This document shows, one piece after another, positions 28,170 to 36,286 of a stretch of DNA of 64,000 bases. The position numbers were made by a program, and so were the translations under genes. The notes below the pieces were generated by a model. The model saw nothing but the letters and a program-made list of their open reading frames with translations. It did not search any database and was not told the DNA's origin. The stretch covers positions 310,001 through 374,000 of the forward strand of contig SNWL01000004.1 in assembly GCA_004362315.1 (NCBI GenBank), given 5' to 3'. How positions within the stretch are numbered: position 1 is the first letter of the stretch; the number at the start of each line of letters is the position of its first letter. The DNA is from Mycobacterium sp. BK086. Lineage in GTDB: Bacteria > Actinomycetota > Actinomycetes > Mycobacteriales > Mycobacteriaceae.

Positions 28170-29201
28170 CTACAACAGGCTTGCGGCTTCGGTGATCTGT
28201 TCGGGGCTGCGGGCGCCGATGACCATCATGGTGACGCCGGCGGCTTCCCAGGCGACGATCTGTTTGCGCACGTAGTCGATGTCGCCGACGATCGCGGAGT
28301 CATCGACCAGTTCGTCGGGAACAGCCTTGGCCGCATCGTCTTTCCGATCACTGCGGAACAGTCGGGTGACTTCGTCGACGACGTCGGCGTAGCCCATGCG
28401 GCGGTAGACGTCGGCGTGGAAGTTGGTGTCCTCAGCGCCCATTCCGCCCATGTAGAGCGCCAGGTGCGGCTTGATGAGGTCCAGGATCGAGGACCGGTCG
28501 TCGGTGATGACGACCTGGGCGGTGGCGCAGATTTCGAAGTCCTCGCGCGAGCGCCGTGCCCCGGGGCGGGCGAAGCCTTCGTCGAGCCACTCGTTGTACA
28601 TCGGGGCCAGCCGCGGTGAGTAGAAGATCGGCAGCCAGCCGTCACAGATCTCGGCGGCCAAAGCGACGTTCTTGGGGCCTTCAGCGCCGAGCATGATCGG
28701 GATGTCGGCGCGCAGCGGGTGCACGATCGGCTTGAGCGGCTTACCCAGTCCGGTGGTTCCCTCGCCGGCCAGGGGCAGCGGGTAGTGCGGGCCCGCGCTG
28801 GTGACCGGGGCCTCCCGCGCCCAGACCTGCCGGATGATGTCGATGTACTCCCGGGTGCGCGCCAACGGCTTGGGGAACTTCTGCCCGTACCAGCCCTCGA
28901 CGACCTGCGGGCCCGAGACACCCAGTCCGAGGATGTGGCGCCCACCGGAGAGGTGGTCCAGGGTCAGCGAGGCCATCGCACACGCCGTGGGGGTGCGCGC
29001 CGAGAGTTGCACCACCGAGGTGCCCAGCCGCATCCGGGTGGTTTCACGCCCCCACCAGGCCAACGGGGTGAACGCATCCGAACCCCACGCCTCGGCGGTG
29101 AACACCGTGTCGAAGCCGGCTTCTTCGGCCACCGCCACCAACTCCGCATGGTTGGTCGGGGGTTGAGCGCTCCAGTATCCGAGTTGCAGACCCAGCTTCA
29201 T
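28170..29201 (-). CDS. F420-dependent LLM-family oxidoreductase (Rv3520c-like)
   Basis: 343 residues from the ATG at 29201 (MKLGLQLGYWSAQPP), matching Rv3520c; the frame is open to 29276 but that covers the KstR operator. Luciferase-like TIM barrel with the DTVFTAEAWGSDAFTPLAW, RLGTSVVQLSARTP and GGRHILGLGVSGPQVVEGWYG segments of coenzyme F420-dependent enzymes. Substrate unknown; a sterol-derived CoA ester or ketone is likely from context. Transcribed from the KstR site at 29246, divergently from the aldolase operon. Confidence 0.88.
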   Translation of the reverse strand: MKLGLQLGYWSAQPPTNHAELVAVAEEAGFDTVFTAEAWGSDAFTPLAWWGRETTRMRLGTSVVQLSARTPTACAMASLTLDHLSGGRHILGLGVSGPQVVEGWYGQKFPKPLARTREYIDIIRQVWAREAPVTSAGPHYPLPLAGEGTTGLGKPLKPIVHPLRADIPIMLGAEGPKNVALAAEICDGWLPIFYSPRLAPMYNEWLDEGFARPGARRSREDFEICATAQVVITDDRSSILDLIKPHLALYMGGMGAEDTNFHADVYRRMGYADVVDEVTRLFRSDRKDDAAKAVPDELVDDSAIVGDIDYVRKQIVAWEAAGVTMMVIGARSPEQITEAASLL

Positions 29202-29245
29202 CGGTACCAACTTTCTGTCCGGGACACGGTCCTTGCGACGATTCT

Positions 29246-29259
29246 TAGAACCTGTTCTA
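29246..29259. promoter_or_regulatory. Perfect KstR operator between the F420 oxidoreductase and the DUF35-ltp4-ltp3 operon
   Basis: TAGAACCTGTTCTA, a perfect inverted repeat. It ends 9 bases before the GTG of the DUF35 gene and is 44 bases from the divergent ATG at 29201. On the plus strand TACTCG (29258-29263) and the GTG 5 bases later give near-leaderless geometry. Confidence 0.9.
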
Positions 29260-29268
29260 CTCGATGCT

Positions 29269-30261
29269 GTGACCACCAGCCAAAGCAGCCCGGTGCAGAT
29301 CGACGCGCATCAGAAGCCCCTTTCGGCACCGCTGAAGCTGTCATTCGACTACACCCGTTCAGTCGGACCACTCCTCGGCCAGTTCTTCACCGCCCTGCGC
29401 GGGCGACGCATTCTCGGCGTCCGCGGCTCGGACGGCCGGGTTCTCGTACCGCCCGCTGAGTATGACCCCGTGACTTACGCGCCTCTGACAGAGGTGGTAC
29501 CGGTCGCCAGTGTCGGGACGGTGCTGTCGTGGACGTGGCAGTCTGAGCCGCTCGAGGGGCAGCCGCTGGACAAGCCGTTCGCGTGGGCGCTGATCCAGCT
29601 CGACGGCGCGGACACCGGCCTGCTACATGCGGTCGCCGCGGAGTCCTCTGACGCGATCAGCACCGGCGCGCGTGTTCACGCGCACTGGGTCGACGAACCG
29701 GTCGGCGCGATCACCGATATCGCGTACTTCGAGCTCGGCGATGAGGCTGAACCCGTGTCCGACGAGCCCGATGATCGTGAGCCCGTCACCATCCTGGTGT
29801 CACCGAGCAGCATCGAAATCCAGCACACCGCTTCACTTCCCGAGAGCGCGTTCCTGCGCGGGCTGGAAGACGGCAAGCTGCTGGGAGCCCGCACCGGCAC
29901 CGGCGGCAAGGTGTACTTCCCGCCGAAGGAAGCCGATCCGGCCACCGGTCTCGAGCTGGACAACTTCCTCGAGCTGCCTGACAAGGGCACCGTGACGACG
30001 TTCGCCATCATCAACATCCCGTTCGCGGGCCAGCGCATCAAGCCGCCGTATGTCGCGGCGTACGTGTTGCTCGACGGCGCCGACATCCCCTTCCTGCATC
30101 TGATTCAGGAAATCGACATCGCCGATGTGCGGATGGGCATGCGAGTGCAGGCGGTCTGGAAGCCCCAGGAGGAATGGGGGCTCGGCATCGACAACATCGA
30201 GTACTTCAAACCGACCGGCGAACCCGACGCCGACTACGACACCTACAAGCACCACCTCTAA
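29269..30261 (+). CDS. Tandem DUF35/OB-fold protein (Rv3521-like), probable aldolase partner
   Basis: 330 residues from the GTG at 29269. Two similar halves: residues about 35-160 (GRRILGVRGSDGRVLVPPAEYDP) and about 195-320 (DGKLLGARTGTGGKVYFPPKEADP), each with the beta-rich OB fold of DUF35 proteins and no zinc-ribbon cysteines. DUF35 domains are the established partners of steroid thiolase-like aldolases, as in Ltp2 with ChsH2. Directly upstream of ltp4 and ltp3, this double-DUF35 protein probably serves both; that pairing is inference. Confidence 0.85.
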   Translation: MTTSQSSPVQIDAHQKPLSAPLKLSFDYTRSVGPLLGQFFTALRGRRILGVRGSDGRVLVPPAEYDPVTYAPLTEVVPVASVGTVLSWTWQSEPLEGQPLDKPFAWALIQLDGADTGLLHAVAAESSDAISTGARVHAHWVDEPVGAITDIAYFELGDEAEPVSDEPDDREPVTILVSPSSIEIQHTASLPESAFLRGLEDGKLLGARTGTGGKVYFPPKEADPATGLELDNFLELPDKGTVTTFAIINIPFAGQRIKPPYVAAYVLLDGADIPFLHLIQEIDIADVRMGMRVQAVWKPQEEWGLGIDNIEYFKPTGEPDADYDTYKHHL

Positions 30262-30274
30262 AGGGACTCGCCAC

Positions 30275-31339
30275 ATGACATTTCGCGATGTAGCGGTCGT
30301 CGGCTTCGAGCATGCCCCGCATGTCCGACGTACCAACGGCACCACCAACGGCGTCGAGATGCTGATGCCGTGCTTCCACAAGCTCTATGACGAGCTAGGC
30401 CTCAAGCAGACCGATATCGGCTTCTGGTGCTCAGGCTCGTCGGATTACCTTGCCGGCCGCGCCTTTTCGTTCATCTCAGCCATCGACTCGATCGGTGCCG
30501 TTCCGCCGATCAACGAGTCGCACGTCGAGATGGACGCGGCGTGGGCCCTCTACGAGGCCTACATCAAGATCCTCACCGGCCAGGTCGACACCGCATTGGT
30601 GTACGGCTTCGGCAAGCCGTCCGCGGGCACGCTGCGCCGGGTGCTCGCGCTGCAGACCGACCCGTACACGGTCGCGCCGCTGTGGCCCGACTCGGTATCG
30701 ATGGCCGGTCTGCAGGCTCGGATGGGCCTCGACGCGGGCAAGTGGACCGCCGAGCAGATGGCCCAGGTGGCGCTGGATTCGTTCGCCGCCGGTGGCCGCA
30801 CCGACAAGGAAGAGGTCACTGGCAGCGTTGACGACTTGCTGTCCCGGCCGTTCTTCGCAGATCCGTTGCGGCGCCACGACATTGCGCCGATCACCGATGG
30901 TGCGTCGGCGATCGTGCTGGCAGCCGGTGACAAGGCCCGCGAGCTGCGGGAGAACCCGGCTTGGATCACCGGTTTCGAGCATCGCATCGAGACGCCGGTG
31001 TTGGGCGCCCGCGACCTGACCACGTCGCCGTCCACCGCGGCGTCGGCCAAGGCGGCCACCGGCGGCGATACGAACTCGATCGAGGTCGCCGAGCTCTATG
31101 CACCGTTCAGCCATCAGCAGCTGATCCTTGCCGAGGCGATCGGCCTGCCGGCGTCGACGAAGATCAACCCCTCGGGTGGCGCGCTGGCGGCCAACCCGAT
31201 GTTCTCGGCCGGCCTGGAGCGAATCGGGTTCGCCGCCCAGCACATCTTCAACGGTTCGGCGGGCCGCGTGCTGGCGCACGCCACGAGCGGCCCAGCGCTG
31301 CAACAGAATCTCGTCGCGGTCCTGGAGGGCAAGAACTGA
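30275..31339 (+). CDS. ltp4: Ltp4, thiolase-like (SCP-x type) steroid aldolase
   Basis: 354 residues, the same length as Rv3522. Thiolase fold with DIAPITDGASAIVLAAGD and the C-terminal INPSGGALAANPMFSAGLERI motif. Ltp3 and Ltp4 are reported in Rhodococcus to be required for degrading C24-branched sterol side chains (plant sterols such as sitosterol) by retro-aldol cleavage. The gene follows the DUF35 gene by 13 bases and its stop overlaps the ltp3 ATG (TGATG). Confidence 0.9.
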   Translation: MTFRDVAVVGFEHAPHVRRTNGTTNGVEMLMPCFHKLYDELGLKQTDIGFWCSGSSDYLAGRAFSFISAIDSIGAVPPINESHVEMDAAWALYEAYIKILTGQVDTALVYGFGKPSAGTLRRVLALQTDPYTVAPLWPDSVSMAGLQARMGLDAGKWTAEQMAQVALDSFAAGGRTDKEEVTGSVDDLLSRPFFADPLRRHDIAPITDGASAIVLAAGDKARELRENPAWITGFEHRIETPVLGARDLTTSPSTAASAKAATGGDTNSIEVAELYAPFSHQQLILAEAIGLPASTKINPSGGALAANPMFSAGLERIGFAAQHIFNGSAGRVLAHATSGPALQQNLVAVLEGKN

Positions 31340-32517
31340 TGGCCAAGAAGCTCGCTGCCGTTCTCGGTACCGGACAGACGAAGTACGTCGCCAAGCGCAA
31401 AGACGTCTCGATGAACGGCCTCGTCCGCGAGGCCATCGACCGAGCGCTGGAGGATTCGGGTTCGACGTTTGACGACATCGACGCCGTTGTCGTCGGCAAG
31501 GCGCCCGACTTCTTCGAGGGCGTGATGATGCCCGAGCTGTTCATGGCCGACGCCGTCGGCGCGACCGGCAAGCCACTGATCCGCGTCCATACCGCGGGCT
31601 CGGTCGGCGGGTCGACCGCGATCGTGGCCGCCAGCCTGGTGCAGTCGGGTAAATACAAGCGCGTCCTGACGATGGCCTGGGAGAAGCAGTCCGAATCGAA
31701 CGCCATGTGGGCGTTGAGCATTCCGGTGCCGTTCACCAAGCCGGTCGGCGCCGGTGCCGGTGGTTACTTCGCACCGCACGTGCGCGCGTACATCCGCCGC
31801 TCCGGCGCACCTACCCACATCGGTGCGATCGTGGCCGTCAAGGACCGTCTCAACGGCGCCAAGAACCCGCTGGCGCATCTGCACCAGCCCGACATCACCG
31901 TCGAGAAGGTGATGGAGTCCCCGATGCTGTGGGATCCGATCCGCTACGACGAGACCTGCCCGTCATCCGACGGTGCGGCGGCCATGGTGATCGGCGACGA
32001 GGAAGCCGCCGATGCCCGTGTCGCCGAAGGACATCCGGTCGCCTGGGTCCATGCGACCGCGCTGCGCACCGAACCGCTGGCCTACGCCGGACGCGACCAG
32101 GTCAACCCGCAGGCCAGCCGCGACGCGGCCGCCGCCCTGTGGAAGGACGCCGGGATCACCAGCCCGATCGACGAGATCGACGTGGCCGAGGTGTACGTGC
32201 CGTTCTCCTGGTACGAGCCGATGTGGCTGGAGAGCCTGGGCTTTGCTCCCGAAGGCGGCGGGTGGAAGCTCACCGAGGCCGGCGAGACGGCCATCGGCGG
32301 AAAGATCCCGTTCAACCCCTCCGGCGGCGTGCTGAGTTCCAATCCGATTGGCGCGTCCGGCATGATCCGGTTCGCCGAGTCGGCAATCCAGGTGATGGGC
32401 AAGGGCGGCGACCACCAGGTCGAAGGTGCGCGCAAGGCGCTTGGTCATGCGTACGGCGGTGGCGCACAGTACTACTCGATGTGGGTGGTCAGCTCGGATA
32501 AGCCAGCCGCCAAATGA
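31339..32517 (+). CDS. ltp3: Ltp3, thiolase-like (SCP-x type) steroid aldolase
   Basis: 392 residues from the ATG at 31339 (MAKKLAAVLGTGQTKYV); the upstream open frame is a shadow of ltp4. Thiolase fold: IRVHTAGSVGGSTAIVAASL where thiolases carry the nucleophile Cys (absent here, as expected for an aldolase), ETCPSSDGAAAMVIG, and INPSGGxL-type ending (FNPSGGVLSSNPIGASG). Works with Ltp4 and the DUF35 protein. The stop overlaps the next ATG (ATGA), so four genes are coupled. Confidence 0.9.
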   Translation: MAKKLAAVLGTGQTKYVAKRKDVSMNGLVREAIDRALEDSGSTFDDIDAVVVGKAPDFFEGVMMPELFMADAVGATGKPLIRVHTAGSVGGSTAIVAASLVQSGKYKRVLTMAWEKQSESNAMWALSIPVPFTKPVGAGAGGYFAPHVRAYIRRSGAPTHIGAIVAVKDRLNGAKNPLAHLHQPDITVEKVMESPMLWDPIRYDETCPSSDGAAAMVIGDEEAADARVAEGHPVAWVHATALRTEPLAYAGRDQVNPQASRDAAAALWKDAGITSPIDEIDVAEVYVPFSWYEPMWLESLGFAPEGGGWKLTEAGETAIGGKIPFNPSGGVLSSNPIGASGMIRFAESAIQVMGKGGDHQVEGARKALGHAYGGGAQYYSMWVVSSDKPAAK

Positions 32518-33401
32518 CCCGCATGCAGTACACGGTAAGCATCGCGTTCAGCCCGCTGGACCAGCTCATCGAAATCGCCAAGGCGGCGGAGGAACTCGGC
32601 TTCGACAACATCGCGCTGCCGGACTCGATCTTCTATTTCGAGGAGCAGTCCGTCGACTATCCGTACACCGCGCACGGTAAGCGGATGTTCGACGAGAACT
32701 CGCCATGGGTCGATCCCCTGATCCTCGCGGGCGCACTCGGCGCGGTGACCTCGAAGCTGCGCTTCTACACCAACGTGATGAAACTCGGCTCGCGTAATCC
32801 GCTACTACTGGCCCGACAGGTCGGGTCGGTGGCGAACTTGACCAACAACCGGTTCGGCTTCGGCGTCGGGATCGGTTGGGCACCCGAAGAATTCGAATGG
32901 TGCGGGGTGCCCTACGCAAAGCGCGGCAAGCGCGTCGACGAGATGATCGACGTCATCAAGCTCGTGCTCGGCGGCGGCATGGTCGAACACCACGGCGAGT
33001 TCTACGATTTCGACCGGCTGCAGATGAGTCCGGCGCCCTCGAAGCCCATCCCGTTCTACGTCGGCGGACACACCGACGTGGCACTCAAGCGTGCGGTGCG
33101 GGTCGCCGACGGCTGGACCAGCGCGATGATGACCTGTGACCAGTTGGCCGAGACGATCAACCAGCTCAAGAAGCTGCTGGCCGACGCCGGGCGCGCCGAC
33201 GACCCGTTCGAGTACCAGGCCGTGTGCATCGACAAGTTCGGTGTCGACGGTCACCGCGACCTGGTCGCGGCGGGTGTCACCGACTACATCGGAATCCCTT
33301 GGGTGTTCGAGGGTCTCGCCTTCGATGCACCGGTGGACAAGAAGATCGATTCGATGAAGCGATTCGCCGACACCTACATCCACTCGGGCTGGCAGGACTG
33401 A
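32514..33401 (+). CDS. F420-dependent LLM-family oxidoreductase
   Basis: 295 residues; luciferase-like barrel with RFYTNVMKLGSRNPLLLARQVGSVANLTNNRFGFGVGIGW, close to the TIGR03619 group of predicted F420 oxidoreductases. Coupled to ltp3 (ATGA) and to the next gene (TGATG), so it belongs to the sterol aldolase operon. It may reduce or oxidise an intermediate of branched side-chain breakdown; substrate unknown. Only distantly similar to the LLM protein at 28170. Confidence 0.85.
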   Translation: MTRMQYTVSIAFSPLDQLIEIAKAAEELGFDNIALPDSIFYFEEQSVDYPYTAHGKRMFDENSPWVDPLILAGALGAVTSKLRFYTNVMKLGSRNPLLLARQVGSVANLTNNRFGFGVGIGWAPEEFEWCGVPYAKRGKRVDEMIDVIKLVLGGGMVEHHGEFYDFDRLQMSPAPSKPIPFYVGGHTDVALKRAVRVADGWTSAMMTCDQLAETINQLKKLLADAGRADDPFEYQAVCIDKFGVDGHRDLVAAGVTDYIGIPWVFEGLAFDAPVDKKIDSMKRFADTYIHSGWQD

Positions 33402-33808
33402 TGGCCGGGGCGACGCCGGCGCACGAAGCGGGACGGCGCTCCCGCGAGGCCGCGATGGCTCGCGACAAGGACGCCTGGCTGGCAGTGTTCGCCGACGACG
33501 CGATCGTCGAAGATCCCATCGGCCCTTCGCATTTCGATCCCGAGGGCACGGGCCACCGCGGCAAGGAAGCGATCGCGAAGTTCTACGACATGGCGATCGC
33601 GCCGAGCAAGCTGGTGTTCAATTTCGAGAAGACCTACCAGTGCGGCGACGAGGAAGCCAACGTCGGGCACATCGTGATCGAGTCCAGCGGGTACCGCGTG
33701 GTCGCTGAGGGCGTCTTCACCTACCGGGTCAATGCCGACGGCAAGATCGTTGCGCTGCGCGCCTATTGGGAGCTCGATAAGGCGGCGGCGAGCGCGACCA
33801 AGATCTAG
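33401..33808 (+). CDS. Ketosteroid-isomerase-like NTF2-fold protein
   Basis: 135 residues. AVFADDAIVEDPIG aligns with the catalytic region of delta5-3-ketosteroid isomerase: Asp38 stands where that enzyme has its proton-shuttling Asp. The N-terminal oxyanion Tyr of the isomerase is replaced by Ser14, so it may be a weaker isomerase, a dehydratase or a binding protein. Last gene of the DUF35-ltp4-ltp3-LLM operon, by overlapping start. A steroid isomerase or hydratase would fit a sterol operon; the activity is inference. Confidence 0.82.
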   Translation: MAGATPAHEAGRRSREAAMARDKDAWLAVFADDAIVEDPIGPSHFDPEGTGHRGKEAIAKFYDMAIAPSKLVFNFEKTYQCGDEEANVGHIVIESSGYRVVAEGVFTYRVNADGKIVALRAYWELDKAAASATKI

Positions 33809-33809
33809 G

Positions 33810-33944
33810 TCACGCGGCCGGCGCCGGCGCCTCTTCGTAGACGACAGGCCATTGCGCGTCCGCTGGTGCCGCCAACGAGCAGGCGGCACACATGTTGGCG
33901 CCGATGGTCGGATAGCCACACGCTGGGCAGATATCGAGTGCCAT
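33810..33944 (-). CDS. 44-residue zinc-ribbon microprotein
   Basis: From the ATG at 33944 the minus strand reads MALDICPACGYPTIGANMCAAC followed by about 20 residues ending EEAPAPAA. Two CxxC pairs (CPAC, CAAC) form a minimal zinc ribbon or rubredoxin-like knuckle. A good ribosome site (GGAGGA, 6-7 bases upstream) supports translation. It is convergent with the isomerase-like gene, one base apart, and lies downstream of the gamma-carbonic anhydrase gene on the same strand (78-base gap). Too short for usual ORF cut-offs. Role unknown; an accessory metal or electron carrier is possible. Confidence 0.75.
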   Translation of the reverse strand: MALDICPACGYPTIGANMCAACSLAAPADAQWPVVYEEAPAPAA

Positions 33945-34022
33945 CGTCGTTCCTCCACGCGTTACGGCCTTGTCTGGTCGCGGGGAAATACCCTGTGCCC
34001 CTACCGGCCAAACCGAGTCGAC

Positions 34023-34556
34023 CTAGATCTCCTTGATTTCGTGGAAGCCCGTCAGGTAGCGCTGGGCCAGGTCCTGGTAAGCCTTCGGATTGAGGTTCAC
34101 CCACACCTCGGCGCCGGTTCCGGCGATCGGCCCCTTGACCTTGGCCGGCGCCCCCGTGACGAGAACCTCGTCGGGGATCTGCGTGCCGCCGACCACCAGC
34201 GAGTGCGCGGCGATCATGCTGCGGGCGCCGATCACTGCGCCGTCAAGCACCGTGCAGTGGTTGGCGATCAGCGCCTCGGCGCCGACGTGGACGCCGTGGA
34301 TCGTGCACATGTGCGCAATCGTGGCCCCCGGGCCGATGTCGACGGGGATACCCGGCGGGGCGTGCAGCACCGATCCGTCCTGCACGTTGGCGCCCTCCCG
34401 GATCACGATCGGCGCGTAGTCCCCGCGCAGCACCGTGTTGAACCACACCGAAGCGCCGGCCTCGACCGTGACGTCTCCGATCAGCACCGCAGTCGGTGCG
34501 ACGAACGCGGTGGGATCCACCCGGGGTGATCGGCCCTCGAACGAATACATCGGCAT
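34023..34556 (-). CDS. Gamma-class carbonic anhydrase-like hexapeptide-repeat protein
   Basis: 177 residues. Left-handed beta-helix repeats (VLIGDVTVEAGASVWFNTVLRGD, IVIREGANVQDGSVLHA, VDIGPGATIAHMCTIHG, AEALIANHCTVLDG) with the metal-binding His pattern in SVLHA and AHMCTIHG. Orthologue of Rv3525c, always beside kshA in mycobacteria. Gamma-carbonic anhydrase and related PaaY-type CoA thioesterases share this fold, so a thioesterase role in sterol catabolism is an alternative. Confidence 0.88.
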   Translation of the reverse strand: MPMYSFEGRSPRVDPTAFVAPTAVLIGDVTVEAGASVWFNTVLRGDYAPIVIREGANVQDGSVLHAPPGIPVDIGPGATIAHMCTIHGVHVGAEALIANHCTVLDGAVIGARSMIAAHSLVVGGTQIPDEVLVTGAPAKVKGPIAGTGAEVWVNLNPKAYQDLAQRYLTGFHEIKEI

Positions 34557-34631
34557 CGTTCACATATACCGCAATTCAGGTGGGTAATCCCCAGGTAAAT
34601 GCGCTCTGATTGCGCGATCAGACATCAAAAC

Positions 34632-34645
34632 TGTAACGTGTTCTA
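34632..34645 (+). promoter_or_regulatory. KstR operator and probable leaderless promoter of kshA
   Basis: TGTAACGTGTTCTA, core AAC-N2-GTT with two flank mismatches on the left. Its last two bases begin TAGTTA (34644-34649), then GAACCT and ATG at 34656, the geometry of a leaderless -10 promoter. The site lies 10 bases upstream of that ATG. Confidence 0.88.
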
Positions 34646-34655
34646 GTTAGAACCT

Positions 34656-35822
34656 ATGAGTGGAGGGCGCGAGGTGACCAGCGGTATTCGCGAGATCGAC
34701 ACCGGAACCCTGCCGGACCGGTACGCCCGGGGCTGGCACTGCCTGGGCCCGGTGACTGACTACACCGACGGCAAGCCGCACCCGATCAACGCGTTCGGGA
34801 CAAAACTGGTGGTTTTCGCCGACTCGAGCGGCGACGTCCATGTGCTGGACGCCTACTGCCGCCACCTGGGCGGTGACCTGTCACAGGGCACCGTCAAGGA
34901 CGACGCACTGGCCTGCCCATTCCACGACTGGCGCTGGGGTGGCGACGGCCGCTGCAAGCTGGTCCCCTACGCCAAGCGCACCCCGCGACTGGCCCGCACC
35001 CGGTCCTGGGAGACCGACGTGCGCAGCGGCCTGCTGTTCGTCTGGCACGACCACGAGGGCAACCCACCGCAGCCCGAGGTGCGAATTCCGGAGATCCCGG
35101 AGTACACCAGCGGTGAGTGGACCGAGTGGAAGTGGAACTCGATGCTGATCGAGGGCTCCAACTGCCGCGAGATCGTCGACAACGTCACCGATATGGCGCA
35201 CTTCTTCTACATCCACTTCGGCTTGCCGACGTATTTCAAGAACGTCTTCGAGGGTCACATCGCCTCGCAGTACCTGCACAACGTCGGCCGGCCCGACGTC
35301 ACGCTGGGCGGCTCGGCCTACACCGAATCACACCTCGATTCGGAAGCCTCGTACTTCGGTCCGTCGTTCATGATCAACTGGCTGCACAACAACTACGGCG
35401 GTTTCAAGGCCGAGTCGATCCTGATCAACTGCCACTACCCGGTGACTCAGGACTCCTTCATGCTCCAGTGGGGTGTGATCGTCGAGAAGCCCAAGGGCAT
35501 GGACGATTCCATGAGCGACAAGCTCTCCGACGCCATGACGGTCGGCGTCAGCAAGGGCTTCTTGCAGGACGTCGAGATCTGGAAGCACAAGACCCGCATC
35601 GACAACCCGCTGCTCGTCGAGGAAGACGGCGCGGTGTACCAGATGCGCCGCTGGTATCAGCAGTTCTACGTCGACGTCGCCGACGTGACTCCCGACATGG
35701 TCGATCGCTTCGAGCTCGAGGTGGATACCGCGCCGGCCAACGAGAAGTGGCATGTCGAGGTCGAAGAGAACCTCAAGAAGCAGGCCGAGGCCGATTCTGA
35801 AGGACAGCCAACTCAGGTGTGA
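34656..35822 (+). CDS. kshA: KshA, oxygenase component of 3-ketosteroid 9-alpha-hydroxylase
   Basis: 388 residues from the ATG at 34656. Rieske 2Fe-2S ligands Cys68/His70 and Cys87/His90 (YCRHLGG...CPFHDW) and mononuclear iron ligands His182 and His187 in DNVTDMAHFFYIHFG. KshA with the reductase KshB (not in this window) hydroxylates C9 of the steroid nucleus; together with KstD this opens ring B. Start choice: the ATG fits a leaderless mRNA from the KstR promoter; the GTG at 34674 has a ribosome site (GGAGGG) and is the alternative, giving 382 residues. Orthologue of Rv3526. Confidence 0.95.
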   Translation: MSGGREVTSGIREIDTGTLPDRYARGWHCLGPVTDYTDGKPHPINAFGTKLVVFADSSGDVHVLDAYCRHLGGDLSQGTVKDDALACPFHDWRWGGDGRCKLVPYAKRTPRLARTRSWETDVRSGLLFVWHDHEGNPPQPEVRIPEIPEYTSGEWTEWKWNSMLIEGSNCREIVDNVTDMAHFFYIHFGLPTYFKNVFEGHIASQYLHNVGRPDVTLGGSAYTESHLDSEASYFGPSFMINWLHNNYGGFKAESILINCHYPVTQDSFMLQWGVIVEKPKGMDDSMSDKLSDAMTVGVSKGFLQDVEIWKHKTRIDNPLLVEEDGAVYQMRRWYQQFYVDVADVTPDMVDRFELEVDTAPANEKWHVEVEENLKKQAEADSEGQPTQV

Positions 35823-36286
35823 ATATGACCCCCGAGGATCCACCGCCCGACGTCGACGACTTGGCGCGGTCCATGCTCGAGCTGCTCGGCGTGCACGAGC
35901 ACGACGAGTCGCACGAGCACGACGACAGTGTGCCCGGATCCTGGTCGAAGGCACCCGATTTCGCCTCCGATCCCCAGCGCGCTGCCGCCATGCACGAGGC
36001 CACCCGCCAGGACCGGGAGCGCTACCTGTCATCCGGCTTGGCCGACGTCGACTGCCGGTATTGCCATATCGCGGTGAAGGTCAAGAAACTCGGCGCCGCG
36101 CATACCGCGGTGCAGTGGAGCAGCGAGGCTCAGCAGCGCTGCGCCTACTTCGCCGAGGTTCGCGAATCGGGTGGATCCAGTGCCCGCACCCGCTCCTGCC
36201 CGAAGCTGTCGGACAGCATCAAACACGCTGTGGCAGAAGGGTGCTTGGAGGAGTACTCCAGCGCTCCGGCCCCCGGCGACGGCTAG
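35819..36286 (+). CDS. Conserved hypothetical protein co-translated with kshA (Rv3527-like)
   Basis: 155 residues, GTG overlapping the kshA stop (GTGA). Acidic, His-rich N-terminal tail (LLGVHEHDESHEHDD) then a small domain with DCRYCHIAVKV, RCAYF and RSCPKL: cysteines that could bind metal. No known function. Strict coupling to kshA suggests a role in KshA assembly, metal supply or electron transfer, which is inference. Its stop shares CTAG with the convergent sulfotransferase stop. Confidence 0.8.
   Translation: MNMTPEDPPPDVDDLARSMLELLGVHEHDESHEHDDSVPGSWSKAPDFASDPQRAAAMHEATRQDRERYLSSGLADVDCRYCHIAVKVKKLGAAHTAVQWSSEAQQRCAYFAEVRESGGSSARTRSCPKLSDSIKHAVAEGCLEEYSSAPAPGDG

Noticed and set aside
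28149..28172. TAGACA...TGTCTA inverted repeat at the junction of two convergent genes, possible terminator or operator.
   Set aside because: Only 6 paired bases and overlapping a stop codon; too weak to call.
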